A stretch of DNA of 64,000 nucleotides from assembly GCA_965198045.1 (NCBI GenBank), contig CBDAOL010000008.1, positions 1 through 64,000 on the forward strand, written 5' to 3'. The stretch's first letter is position 1; each line of letters starts with the position of its first letter. This stretch comes from CBDDEC01 sp965198045 (GTDB lineage Bacteria; Chloroflexota; Dehalococcoidia; UBA2979). The notes under the pieces were generated by a model. The model searched no databases, was not told the DNA's origin, and saw only the letters and a program-made list of their open reading frames with translations. Positions 1-8,233 of the stretch are shown in pieces. A program made the translations under genes and the position numbers.

Positions 1-280
1 GCGGTACGGGCAGCAGCTACATCGAGCCCGGTGCGCCGTGGGAAAACCCATTCGTCGAGTCGTTCAACGGCCGGCTGCGCGACGAGTTCCTGGCCGTCGA
101 GCAGTTCGACAGCCTGCTCGAGGCGCAGGTGCTGATCGAGGACTGGCGGATCGAGTACAACACGAAGCGCCCGCACAGCAGCCTGGGCTGGCTCGCCCCG
201 GCTACCTACGCCGAGCGCTGGGAGGCTCAGCAACACGCTGGACTCTCATAAGCGGTGGTCTCGCAAAGGGGGTCCGGTCA
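1..280 (+). mobile_element. IS3-family element, right-end fragment (window edge)
   Basis: The window opens inside the last third of an IS3 OrfB transposase. It reads in frame from base 3 to the TAA at 249-251 and carries the DDE-domain C-terminus, including the catalytic-Glu segment NPFVESFNGRLRDEF. The right terminal inverted repeat follows and ends at 280 (GGTCA). The sequence matches 3331-3602 of the complete copy downstream, so this is another copy cut by the window boundary, not a separate family. Confidence 0.93.
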
Positions 281-489
281 TCGGCGCTGGTCTACTAACC
301 AGGTTGTTAGACGAGCTTTGATAGCGTCGTCGATGTCTCCGATGGCTAGTTCGGCTGGCCTCGCGATGGCGTACGATCCCCCGGCTCGATCCGATGTGAG
401 GTATCGTATCCGTCTGCCGTCCGCAATTGGCTGTTCTCTTGCCGGATATTCGGGCCAGATCGCGCACGTCGTGGATTGGTCTACCACAA

Positions 490-888
490 TCAACCCTCCT
501 TAGTCGCCGCCAAACGCACTTCCCCAGAGACTAGGCGCGCCAACAGCGTGTGAGCAAGCTCTCGAGGGCATCGACGTTCGATGCAGAATCCTTCAAGCGC
601 TCGAAGGTTGGATTCACCATAGAGTGGAATGCGCCCATCCGAGCCCGGTGTGGCGCTACGAACTTGAACGCGGGGATCGCGTCCTTGCTCAGGTGCAGGA
701 CCGTCGTCCCTGAGACGTGGGCGTACGTGTCGTGTGCGAACGCTGAAGTGCGCGCCATGCAGTAGAGGAATGGCACCTGGGCACCGCTTGCTTCGCGCGG
801 ACGGATGATGAGCGTGTCCAAGGAGGCGACGAGCGTGCCGAACTGTTGGCTCGGCTCTACGATTGCAGGACGGCCGACTACCTCGGCA
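490..888 (-). pseudogene. hsdS: HsdS (type I restriction specificity subunit), C-terminal fragment
   Basis: The minus strand encodes the last part of a type I specificity subunit: a target-recognition domain (QQFGTLVASLDTLIIRPRE) followed by the conserved region that ends such proteins (NPTFERLKDSASNVDALESLL). In intact HsdS this links to an LxxLRDTLLPxLxSGxxxL end. Here that end (LLARLVSGEVRL) is in another frame, reached only through a frameshift near 545-560. The N-terminal half is missing: at about 888 the sequence switches to an unrelated plus-strand methyltransferase fragment. No hsdM or hsdR is nearby, so this is debris. Confidence 0.7.
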
Positions 889-1107
889 GCCTGATGCACA
901 AGCAGTGGTGGGAACAGCGCATCGCGCGCCAGCGTGAGATTGACGCCTCGATCGCCGCAAAGGCGGACTTCGAGTACCTCTATGACAAGCCCTACACCGA
1001 CAACCGCAAGGTGCGCGTCGCCGGCCCGTTCACGGTCGAGAGCCTCTCGCCGCACCGCGTGCTCGGTCTCGACGAGGACGACGAGTTGATCGACAGCGTC
1101 GCCGAGT
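889..1107 (+). pseudogene. Adenine-specific DNA methyltransferase (type III Mod-like), internal fragment
   Basis: About 70 codons match a block typical of large Mod-type DNA methyltransferases: KQWWEQRIARQREIDASIA, then FEYLYDKPY and VRVAGPFTVESLSPHR. The catalytic DPPY motif and SAM-binding loop are absent. The upstream end abuts the HsdS fragment on the opposite strand; the downstream end (about 1107) abuts a scrap of the rve-type insertion sequence. Apparent start codons upstream lie in HsdS-derived sequence. Non-functional remnant of a restriction-modification locus. Family assignment rests on recognition of this block only. Confidence 0.6.
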
Positions 1108-1155
1108 CTCGATCCCGATCCGTCGAGCGCGAGCGATGAAGTCGCCGCCGTAGCT
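1108..1155 (-). mobile_element. Remnant of the rve-type IS (same family as 10713-11816)
   Basis: These 48 bases are nearly identical to about 11010-11056 inside the rve transposase gene, differing at two or three positions. The IS1182-like copy at 1156 begins exactly where the match stops, so that element probably inserted into an older rve element. Confidence 0.75.
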
Positions 1156-2299
1156 GAGGCTGTCGCACAAACCCACGAAGAGGGGGACATCGCTATACGA
1201 TGAGCATGGCGGCGGGGGCGGAGTGATTCCGAGGTGCCGCCGTGACCCAGCGTTTCTTGCCGTGCGACCGTGACCAGCAATACCTGATGCCCGCCAGCCT
1301 CCGCGACTGGCTGCCCGGGGACCACCTCGCGTGGTTCGTGCTCGATGCGGTCAGCCAGTTGGACCTCACCGCGTTCTACGAGCGCTACCGCGAGGACGGT
1401 TGGGGGCGGAAGGCGTACGAGCCGTCGATGATGGTCGCGCTCGTGCTCTACGCCTACTGCGAGGGCGAGCGCTCGAGCCGCCAGATCGAACGGCGCTGCC
1501 GGGAGGACATCGCCCTCCGGGTGCTGACCGCGAACCAGCACCCCGACCACGCGACGATCTGCCGTTTCCGCCAGCAGCACGAGGAGGCGCTCTCGGGACT
1601 GTTCGCCGAGGTGCTCAGGCTGTGCGCCGAGGCTGGTCTGGTGCGGGTCGGGGTGGTCGCGCTCGACGGGACCAAGCTGCACGCCAACGCCAGCCGTGAG
1701 CGCAACCGCACGGATGCGGACCTGGAGGCCGAGGTGCGGCGCATCCTCGACGAAGCGGAGCGGGTGGACGCCGAGGAGAACGCGCGCTTCGGCGACGCGC
1801 GGGGCGACGAGTTGGCTCCGGGATTCAGGGACCGCGAGGAGCGCCTGCAGCGGTTGCACGAGGCGCGGGAGCGACTGGCGGCCCGAGAGCGGGAGCGGCA
1901 GGAGGACTACGAGCAACGCCTCAGGAGCCGCGCGGAGAAGGACCAGCGCGGGCGCCGCCCATCCCTGCCGGGCTCTCCGTCCGTGAACGGATGGATCGCA
2001 AGCTGGCGACGCAGCGTGGCCGGCGTCTCTACGAGCAGCGGCGCTGGATGATCGAACCCGTCTTCGGCGACGTCAAGGAGAACCGCGGCATCCGCCGGTT
2101 CATGCGGCGCGGGATCGCCTCGTGCGCCAGCGAATGGAAGCTGATCGCCGCCACCCACAACCTCAAGAAGCTCTATCGCCGGGCGCGGCCGTCCTCCTGG
2201 CCAGCGAACGGCAACCCCCGGCAAAGAGGCTGGTCTGCCGCCGTGGCGGCCGCGTAGCGCCGCTGCCCTGTGAGAGGCGGCTACTCCGCCCCGACAACC
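1156..2299 (+). mobile_element. IS1182-like element, copy A (internally deleted, right end lost)
   Basis: Begins with the terminal repeat GAGGCTGTCGCA shared with the complete copies at 33111-34678 and 52559-54129. Compared with those it lacks about 367 bp inside the transposase gene (junction near 1957) and stops matching at 2299, before the right terminal repeat. It is therefore immobile unless mobilised in trans. Confidence 0.88.
1242..2257 (+). pseudogene. IS1182-family transposase, deleted copy
   Basis: The N-terminal 239 codons match the intact 460-residue transposase at 52661-54043, including VALDGTKLHANASRERN with the first catalytic Asp. After GRRP a deletion of about 367 bp removes the segment holding the second Asp (LLADAGYYSE in intact copies) and shifts frame. 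The C-terminal part with the catalytic Glu (IEPVFGDVKENRGIRRF) is then read in another frame from about 1991 to 2257. The reading frame from 1242 ends at 2051. Confidence 0.9.
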
Positions 2300-2440
2300 C
2301 GGCGGACAACTCGCGCCCGATCTGCTGTGTGCGCTCCCCGACGTCGATCGCACTCATAGTCCTGACCTGACCCCGTGAGACGAGACCACCGTTGATGAGA
2401 GTCCTTTGGCCCGCGAAGGTGGGCGGAGGAGGACATCACG

Positions 2441-2719
2441 GTGAAACGACGCAGGCACACGCCTGAGCAGATTGTGCGCAAGCTGCGGGAGGTGGAGCGG
2501 CTGCTCGGTGAGGGGCAGACGATCGCGGAGGCGGCGAAACGGGTCGAGATCTCGGAGCAGACCTACCACCGCTGGCGCAACCAGTACGGGGGGATGAAGG
2601 CCGACGACGCCAAACGGCTGCGCGAGCTGGAGCGCGAGAACGCGCGGCTGAAGCGGATCGTCGCCGACAAGGAACTCGAGATCGACGCGCTCAAGGAGAT
2701 CGCCCGGGGAAACTGGTAA
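2441..2719 (+). CDS. IS3-family OrfA (helix-turn-helix protein), copy 1
   Basis: A 92-residue protein starting at GTG (MKRRRHTPEQIVRKLREVER) with GGAGGAGG about 8 bases upstream. It has a helix-turn-helix (TIAEAAKRVEISEQTYHRWR) that binds the IS ends, then a leucine-zipper-like coiled coil (ELERENARLKRIVADKEL). In IS3 elements it is made alone as a regulator and is fused by -1 frameshifting to OrfB to form the transposase. Identical or nearly identical copies occur at 31849-32127, 42970-43248 and 60431-60709. Confidence 0.93.
   Translation: MKRRRHTPEQIVRKLREVERLLGEGQTIAEAAKRVEISEQTYHRWRNQYGGMKADDAKRLRELERENARLKRIVADKELEIDALKEIARGNW
2707..2713 (+). other. Candidate -1 programmed frameshift site (GGGAAAC) in the IS3 element
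   Basis: The heptamer falls on OrfA codons as G GGA AAC, the canonical X XXY YYZ slippery pattern, two codons before the orfA stop (2717-2719). The orfB frame is the -1 frame and is open across the overlap. A 14-bp perfect palindrome (TCGCGCCGGCGCGA, just downstream of the orfA stop) could form the stimulatory hairpin. The diverged copy 2 has GGGAAAT at the same place, also slippery. Confidence 0.7.
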
Positions 2720-2748
2720 GCCCGTCGCGCCGGCGCGAGGCGGTCTGC

Positions 2749-3573
2749 ATGTTGCAGGACCGCCTCGAGTTGTCGGAACGGCGGGCATGCCGGGTCACCG
2801 GCCAGCACCGCTCCACGCAGCGCCGCCTGCCGGCGCGCGGCCGCGGCGACGACGCGCTCAGGACGGAGTTGCACGCCTTCTCGCGTGGCCACCCCCGCTG
2901 GGGATACCGCCGCGCATGGGCGACCTTGCGCGAGGAGGGATGGACCGTGAACCGCAAGCGGGTGCAACGGCTCTGGCGCGAGGAGGGGCTGCGCGTCCCG
3001 CTGACACGACGCAAGCGTCAGCGTCTGGGGGACTCGACTCAGCCCGCCAGGCGGCTGAGTGCTGAGCGGCCGAACCACGTCTGGGCGCTGGACTTCCAGT
3101 TCGACCAGACCGCGGACGGGCGGGTCCTGAAGCTGCTCAACATCGTCGACGAGCACACGCGGGAGGCGCTGGCGGTGGTGGCCGCCAGGCGCATCAACGC
3201 CGACGCCACCGCCGCCACGCTCGACCGGATCGTCGCCGGGCGCGGGACGGCGCCGGGGTACATCCGCTGCGACAACGGGCCCGAGCTCACGGCCAACGCG
3301 CTGCGCGACTAGTGCCGGTTCAGCGGTACGGGCAGCAGCTACATCGAGCCCGGTGCGCCGTGGGAAAACCCATTCGTCGAGTCGTTCAACGGCCGGCTGC
3401 GCGACGAGTTCCTGGCCGTCGAGCAGTTCGACAGCCTGCTCGAGGCGCAGGTGCTGATCGAGGACTGGCGGATCGAGTACAACACGAAGCGCCCGCACAG
3501 CAGCCTGGGCTGGCTCGCCCCGGCTACCTACGCCGAGCGCTGGGAGGCTCAGCAACACGCTGGACTCTCATAA
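2749..3573 (+). pseudogene. IS3-family OrfB transposase, copy 1, with amber mutation
   Basis: The 274-codon OrfB frame has the HTH_21-like N-terminus and the rve DDE domain: first Asp in WALDFQFDQTADG, second Asp in YIRCDNGPELTANALRD, Glu in NPFVESFNGRLRDEF. The codon after ALRD is TAG (3310-3312) where the other copies have TGG (Trp). This cuts the protein before the catalytic Glu. The codons after the stop are otherwise intact, so the lesion is recent and this copy probably cannot supply its own transposase. Confidence 0.92.
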
Positions 3574-3659
3574 GCGGTGGTCTCGCAAAGGGGGTCCGGT
3601 CAGTCCGCCTCCGCCGGCCGTTCGAAGGGTGTATCAGTCGCCTCTTCTGCTACCGTAGC

Positions 3660-3869
3660 GAGCGAACAGATCGGAGCCCGGCAAGCCCGCGCCCGGCTGC
3701 GACTTCGCGGCTGCTCTTCACGCTCCGCGGCCTGATCGGGAACCTGCCGCGCGGCGACGACGGCTCTGCCATCACGCCGGAGCAGATCGAGGCCGTCGCA
3801 GCACGGGAGGCGCAGGCAGCGCGCGTCGCGCCGACGGACGCCGGAGGGAGCGCGGATGCCACCGCGTGA
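3660..3869 (+). CDS. Hypothetical protein, N-terminally truncated
   Basis: An open frame of about 55-70 codons ends TLRGLIGNLPRGDDGSA... and stops at 3867-3869, overlapping the next gene's start by 14 bases, which suggests translational coupling to it. The IS3 copy ending at 3602 probably removed the 5' part. I do not recognise the family. A conserved gene in this position next to the following protein and a DUF4268 protein would suggest a small modification/defence operon. Confidence 0.35.
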   Translation, partial: ERTDRSPASPRPAATSRLLFTLRGLIGNLPRGDDGSAITPEQIEAVAAREAQAARVAPTDAGGSADATA

Positions 3870-4236
3870 CGACCTCGAAGTCCCCACGGAGCCCGTCCCC
3901 GACATCATGGCGCTGATCGCGCGCGCGCCGTGGCGAGAGGCGCTCACCTACCGCGACACCTGGCCCCACGAGTACGTCGTCGTCAAGGAGGACGGGCAGC
4001 AGGCGCTGCTGGCCGCGTTCTGCGCCCGCGTTGCGCGCGGCGAGGGCGTCGAGGGCCGCTTCTTCGGCCAGACGCGTGACTACCTCTTCGTGGGCGCGCA
4101 CAAGTACTGGACGATGACGGACTGCGCGGACATCGACCTTGAGGCCGACGACTACGTGCTCAACCGCGCGCTGCTCTACCGCGACCGCCGCGACTTCGTC
4201 GTGCGCGGGGGCGACAGCGGCCGGCGAGAGGGGTAG
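3856..4236 (+). CDS. Conserved hypothetical protein found beside modification/defence genes
   Basis: 126 residues, starting at the ATG inside the sequence GCGGATGCCACC that overlaps the preceding stop. Two conserved blocks are visible: MALIARAPWREALTYRDTWP with HEYVVVK, and YLFVGAHKYWTMTDC followed by YVLNRALLYRDRRDFV. I have seen this arrangement in uncharacterised proteins next to restriction-modification or DUF4268 genes, but no catalytic role is established. The gene is intact while both neighbours are damaged, and it runs directly into the DUF4268 gene (7 bases apart). Confidence 0.6.
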   Translation: MPPRDDLEVPTEPVPDIMALIARAPWREALTYRDTWPHEYVVVKEDGQQALLAAFCARVARGEGVEGRFFGQTRDYLFVGAHKYWTMTDCADIDLEADDYVLNRALLYRDRRDFVVRGGDSGRREG

Positions 4237-4242
4237 ACCGCC

Positions 4243-4945
4243 ATGACCGCGTCCGGGGAAGGCGTCCAGCGCGTAGCCGTCCGCTCAAAGTGGCCCAACG
4301 AGGCGGACGACTCACGCCGTGGCTGGCCGAGCGCCTCGACCTCCTCGGCGAGGAGTTGGGGCTGACGCTGGAGAAGGTCGGGCAAGAGGTGCCGGTCGGC
4401 CCGTACTTCCTCGACATCCTGGCGAAGGCGCACGGCGAGGACGGCGGCGACGTGCTGGTGGCGATCGAGAACCAGTTGGAGTGGAGCGACCTTCTCCACC
4501 TCGGCCAGTTGCTCACCTACGCGACGGGGCGCGATGCGCGCGTCGCCGTGTGGGTCGCGCCCGAGTTCCGGCGTCAACTCGCCGAGGCCTTGCACCGGCT
4601 CAACGAATGGACCCACGACGGGATCAGCTTCTACGCAGTGAGGGTCGAGGTCGTCAGGAGGGACGGCTCAGCTGAACTCGGGCCGCGGTTTCGCAAGGTG
4701 GTGTGGCCGGGCGGCTGGGACGAGGACTCCACGGCGGCCGACGGCGCACAGTCGGAGGAGGGCCGGCTCTACGACGACTTCTTCAAGCCGCTGATCGCCA
4801 GACTCGTGCGGACGGGCTTCGCCGCCGGTGCTCGGCAGCTCTTCGACCGTACCGGGCGATTCTTCACCCCTGGGATCGGGGAGCGCATCGGCTACGCGGT
4901 ATCCCTCGAGGGACAGAACGACGCCTGGTCAACGTTCCACATCGG
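4243..4945 (+). pseudogene. DUF4268-family protein (nuclease-like), frameshifted and truncated
   Basis: Starts ATG at 4243 with VQRVAVRSKWPNEADD, then loses frame near 4311: the conserved continuation TPWLAERLDLLGEELGL is read only in the +1 frame. The simplest explanation is one lost T (expected GAC GAC TTC ACG). The body then follows the family: FLDILAKAHGE..., VLVAIENQLEWSDLLHLGQ (Asp/Glu-rich nuclease-like core), then the DUF4268 region YDDFFKPLIARLV and WSTFHIGTD. At about 4945 it meets an unrelated minus-strand helicase fragment. Proteins of this type accompany restriction systems. Confidence 0.72.
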
Positions 4946-4989
4946 CACGGACGACGTCGAGGAACCAACCGCATCTTCGACGAACTCCA

Positions 4990-5855
4990 CGCCGCCGATC
5001 GAGGCGCTTCGTGACCGCATCGATCGCCGCGCGCTTCTCCGCGACGAACAGTGTCGAACGTCCCCTCGCCGCGAGAGTCGCGATGAGGTTAGCGATCGTC
5101 TGACTCTTACCGGTTCCCGGGGGACCGACAACCACAAGATTTGAGCCCCTGACCGCCGCGTTGATGGCGTAACTCTGCGAGGAGTCGGCGTCGAGAATGA
5201 GGAACTCGTCTGATGGGGCGAGCTGGTCGACTCGTGGCAGCGAGGACTCCTCTACCGCTTGCTCTCGGAGTTCCGAGCGAGCCGCATCGTCTCCCGCGAT
5301 CGCGGAGAGCAGGGTGTGCTGGGCGATTTCGTCGCGGGAGGCTTCGAGGTCTGCCACCATCGGCAGCTTCGCATAGGAGAACGTCCCCACAACAAGGCGG
5401 GGCTCGATCGAGAACGCCGGAACCTCGGCGGCGGCGTTGCTCAAGATGGCGAACGCGGGTGAGGCATCCGTCGTGTCGAGATCAGTGAGCGCACCCTCGA
5501 CTTGGTCACCGTCGATCTCGACTCCGAAGTCAGTCGAAAGGAGCTGCGCGAGCACGGGGTTGGCTTCCCATTCATCGTCGAGCTTTAGGGTGTAGCCCTC
5601 CCCGACACCACCCCGCTGCTGGAGGTAGATCGTGCGCAGGAGCACCGGCGATGCCGGCGTGGCGCTACTGCGGTCAGACTCCCAGTTCGCCATGCCCCAG
5701 GCTAGGAAGAGCGTCGAGATGCCACGTTCCTCGTGCTCGCGGGCCTTCGCGCGGATCGTTCGCGCGCGCAACACAGCGTCACGGAGGTCGGTCGCGCGCT
5801 CGAACGGTGGCTTCTCAGCAACACCTCGCCCCCGAGCCAAGCCTCAACGGCGACT
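4990..5855 (-). pseudogene. DUF4011-type superfamily 1 helicase, internal fragment
   Basis: About 285 codons on the minus strand with PPFERATDLRDAVLRARTI, FLAWGMANWE (DUF4011 region), and the Walker A motif VVVGPPGTGKSQTIANLIA followed by LFVAEKRAAIDAVTKRL. Intact members exceed 1000 residues and continue into the remaining SF1 helicase motifs and often a nuclease-like C-terminus. Both ends are missing here: the downstream end runs into the DUF4268 fragment and the upstream end stops near 5855. Large DUF4011 helicases are common in defence islands, which fits the neighbouring fragments. Confidence 0.72.
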
Positions 5856-5881
5856 TGACTTCGCGCGTCGTGAGAGCGGTC

Positions 5882-6478
5882 ATGCGCAGCATGGACGGTG
5901 CTGAGATCCCGACCTGCATGTTGAGCTTCGAGCGCTCCCCCTCGCCGCACTACGGCGCAGCGGTGCGCCTCGCACGCTCGCTGCCCGGGTACGAGTACAG
6001 GGGCGAAGGGCGCCACGAGCGTCACAGCGTCCCGATTGGGCTGAGCGCGCTGCCCCTGGCGGAGCGCCTGCTCGCGCTGGTGCAGGGCTGGCGTTCGACG
6101 GTCGTGACCACAGATGGGGCGGTGCTGGACGCACTCGAGATCGCGTCGCTGCTGTTGATGCTGCGCTGCTACCGTCGCCGCGCGCGCAGTGGCCTCGGCG
6201 CACTCTACTGCTGGGGCTTGCCGGAGCGCGCGCGGGGACGCGTGCCGTGCCGGTTGGTAGATGCCGCACTACCGTGGATGCTACCGGAAGAGTACGAGCG
6301 CCCGACATTGCTGCCGCGGCTGCTTCACGCTCATGCGCGCACCACTTTCGCGGCCCCGTGCCCGGCGTTCAGTCTTGGAGCAACGTGGTCTCAAGCCGAC
6401 GGACCTGCTGACGAGGAGGCAAGGCAGACCGTCGAGCGGCTGCTCGGTGACCTTGAGCTCGATCTGGACGACGCATGA
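5882..6478 (+). CDS. Hypothetical protein associated with the tyrosine recombinase module
   Basis: 198 residues from ATG 5882 (MRSMDGAEIPTCMLSFERSP). Not a family I recognise. The N-terminus has CMLSFERSPSPHYGAAVRLA. A broken paralogue with CTITFGRSPSLYYRDALRLA lies at about 48020-48125, also upstream of a tyrosine recombinase on its own strand, so the gene seems to travel with the integrase. The centre is hydrophobic and Leu-rich (ALEIASLLLMLRCYRR) without a clear membrane segment, and the tail is acidic. The stop overlaps the next start as ATGA (6475-6478), implying coupled translation. Confidence 0.5.
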   Translation: MRSMDGAEIPTCMLSFERSPSPHYGAAVRLARSLPGYEYRGEGRHERHSVPIGLSALPLAERLLALVQGWRSTVVTTDGAVLDALEIASLLLMLRCYRRRARSGLGALYCWGLPERARGRVPCRLVDAALPWMLPEEYERPTLLPRLLHAHARTTFAAPCPAFSLGATWSQADGPADEEARQTVERLLGDLELDLDDA

Positions 6479-6777
6479 TGAGCCGCGCGCAGCTTCCGCT
6501 GGAGCAGGGCGGGACGCTCCAGCTCGCGCGGCGCGGCGACGTGGTCGAACTCCGCACTGCCGTTGAGGCCGCTCGTCCGCTCGCCGATCCGTTGCCGGCT
6601 CCTCGCGGTGGACGCACGCGTCGGCGGGATGAAGAGCGACCGCTGGGGATGACAAAGAGCCCGGAGACAGCGCCCACCTCCCAAGAAACTTCAGGGGGCC
6701 TGGCGGCGCTCTCAGCCTGTGTTTTTCCTGAAGTTTCCCTGAAGTCGGCGAATCTGAGCGCCGGACTGTGTAGCTGA
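6475..6777 (+). CDS. Small hypothetical protein, C-terminus replaced by the 234-bp repeat
   Basis: Starts at an ATG overlapping the upstream TGA. The first 53 codons (SRAQLPLEQGGTLQLARRGD...) look like genuine coding sequence. From 6634 the frame runs into the 234-bp repeat shared with 48501-48734, so the remaining 47 codons (RPLGMTKSPE...) are repeat-derived. The original 3' end has been lost. No family recognised. Confidence 0.35.
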   Translation: MMSRAQLPLEQGGTLQLARRGDVVELRTAVEAARPLADPLPAPRGGRTRRRDEERPLGMTKSPETAPTSQETSGGLAALSACVFPEVSLKSANLSAGLCS

Positions 6778-6867
6778 GACCTCCCCGGCGATTGCCGCGG
6801 CACATCCGACAGCGCCGTGGGTGTGGCGTCAGTTGCTGGAGGCGACGCCGTGGGGGCAGCAGCCCCG
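6634..6867 (+). repeat. 234-bp repeat R, inverted near-identical copy at 48501-48734
   Basis: Starts GAGCGACCGCTGGGGATGA and ends GGGGGCAGCAGCCCCG. The reverse complement of 48501-48734 differs at only about three positions. It contains a tandem CCTGAAGTTTC/CCTGAAGTC pair near 6731-6751 and a piece of the rve-type transposase at its right end (about 6815-6867). Both copies lie just outside a tyrosine recombinase gene. Confidence 0.9.
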
Positions 6868-7085
6868 AGGATCTGGAGACAGACCTGCGCGAAGCCCGCG
6901 CCCGCCGCGACACGGCGACCGGTGAATTGGGCGAGTTCGAGAGCGGGTTGCCGGATATCGCGGAAGCCGAGGAGCGCGTCCACCGTGACATCGCTCCGGT
7001 GTTGCGCGCGACTGTCCTAGAGCGCCTCGAGCAGGTGACCGGCGGCCGGTACACCGACTGCCGCGTCAACCCCGAACCGAATCAC
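6868..7085 (+). pseudogene. SMC/YhaN-like coiled-coil ATPase, C-terminal fragment
   Basis: An open segment without its own start: charged coiled-coil (DLETDLREARARRDTATGEL), then ERVHRDIAPVLRATVLERLEQ and VTGGRYTDCRVNPE. The combination HRDIAPxLxxTLxxxLxxVTGGRY is what I associate with the region before the C-terminal ATPase lobe of YhaN/SbcC-like DNA-repair ATPases. Neither Walker motif is present. It begins exactly at the end of repeat R, so it is a scrap captured there. Confidence 0.4.
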
Positions 7086-7200
7086 CCGGAACGGACTCCA
7101 TCTCAGCCAACCCAGAGCCCCGGCCCGCCCTCATTGATCGGCTTGCTCATCGCGTCCGTAGCCGGCGCTCCACTTGACTTGATGCGGTAGGAGAGCGTCC

Positions 7201-8127
7201 ATGCTGAGGATGAATGCCGCACCGTCGCTCGACGACCTCAGCGCGCTGTACCTCTTGCGCTGTGAGGTCGAGGGCAAGTCCGCGCAGACCGTGCGCGCCT
7301 ACCGCGAGACGCTGGGACGCTTCCGTCGCGCTGTCGTGGTCGACGATGCGGCGGCCGTCACGCCGGGGGACGTCTACCGCTACCTCGGTGGCTTCTCTCA
7401 CCTCAGCCTCGAGACGCGGCACCGCTACTTCCGCGAGGTCCGCTGCTTCTTCAACTGGCTGGTCGACGGGCGCTACCTCCACGAGAACCCGTTCCGGGGG
7501 ATCAAGAACGTCCGGCTGCCACAGCGCATCGTCGAGCCGTTCTCGCCAGCCGACATCGCGCAGCTGATGGCGGCGTGCGATTCAGCCACCGCGCTCGGTC
7601 TGCGGGATCGTGCGATGGTGCTGTGCTTGCTCGACACCGGCCTGCGATGCTCAGAGCTCGTTCAGCTCTCGCTCGATGACCTCGACCTCGACACGCGCCG
7701 ATTGCGCGTACGCCACGGCAAGGGCAATAAGCAGCGCGTGGTGCCGTTTGCGGCGCGCTGTCGCGCCGCGCTTAAGCGCTACCTCGAGCAACGGGGAACG
7801 GCTCCGGGTCCGCTCTTCGTAGCGGCCAGCCACCTTGGTGCGCTGAAGCCGGCGACCGCGCTCCGGCCGAACGGACTCAAGCAGATGCTGCGGCGCCTCG
7901 GGCGGCGCACTGGGGTGGCGAAGGTGCACGCACACCGCTTCCGCCACACCTTCGCCACCTGGGCGATCGCGCACGACGCGCGCGAACTCGACGTGCAGTA
8001 CCTGCTCGGACACTCCTCGCCCGACATGGTCCGTCGCTACAGCTCCGCCTACCGCTCAGAGCAGGCGGCACTGCGCCACCATCGCTTCTCCCCGGGCGAC
8101 CAGATGATCGGCCCGGTGTCTCGCTGA
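7201..8127 (+). CDS. Tyrosine recombinase / integrase (XerD-like)
   Basis: 308 residues; start ATG 7201 with TAGGAG 6 bases upstream (the ATG at 7210 is an alternative). N-terminal SAM-like core-binding domain (YLLRCEVEGKSAQTVRAYRE) to about residue 95, then the catalytic domain with all expected residues: Arg in LLDTGLRCSELVQL, Lys in RHGKGNKQRVVPF, HxxR in HAHRFRHTF, His in LLGHSSPDMVRRY and the nucleophile Tyr in that segment. It is intact and ends 107 bp before the 3' half of a tRNA-Gly, the normal layout of an integrase and its attachment site. A frameshifted relative lies at 46979-47877 in the opposite orientation. Confidence 0.95.
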   Translation: MLRMNAAPSLDDLSALYLLRCEVEGKSAQTVRAYRETLGRFRRAVVVDDAAAVTPGDVYRYLGGFSHLSLETRHRYFREVRCFFNWLVDGRYLHENPFRGIKNVRLPQRIVEPFSPADIAQLMAACDSATALGLRDRAMVLCLLDTGLRCSELVQLSLDDLDLDTRRLRVRHGKGNKQRVVPFAARCRAALKRYLEQRGTAPGPLFVAASHLGALKPATALRPNGLKQMLRRLGRRTGVAKVHAHRFRHTFATWAIAHDARELDVQYLLGHSSPDMVRRYSSAYRSEQAALRHHRFSPGDQMIGPVSR

Positions 8128-8233
8128 GCCCGCCTCAGAAGCGGCACCGAGCGGGCCCCTGACCTGCGATTCCCCTGCAGTTTCCCTGCAGTCTCACATC
8201 TGAGTTATGTCGCCTGCTGCGGCAACCAGCGTG

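Larger units (their letters stand above)
2363..3602 (+). mobile_element. IS3-family insertion sequence, copy 1 (1240 bp)
   Basis: The ends are imperfect inverted repeats of about 41 bp, starting TGACCTGACCCC on the left and, on the complementary strand, TGACCGGACCCC on the right; both continue through GAGACCACCG and ATGAGAGTCC. The element is flanked by the 4-bp direct repeat GTCC (2359-2362 and 3603-3606), which fits the 3-5 bp target duplications of this family. It contains orfA and orfB in the -1 arrangement. Confidence 0.93.
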
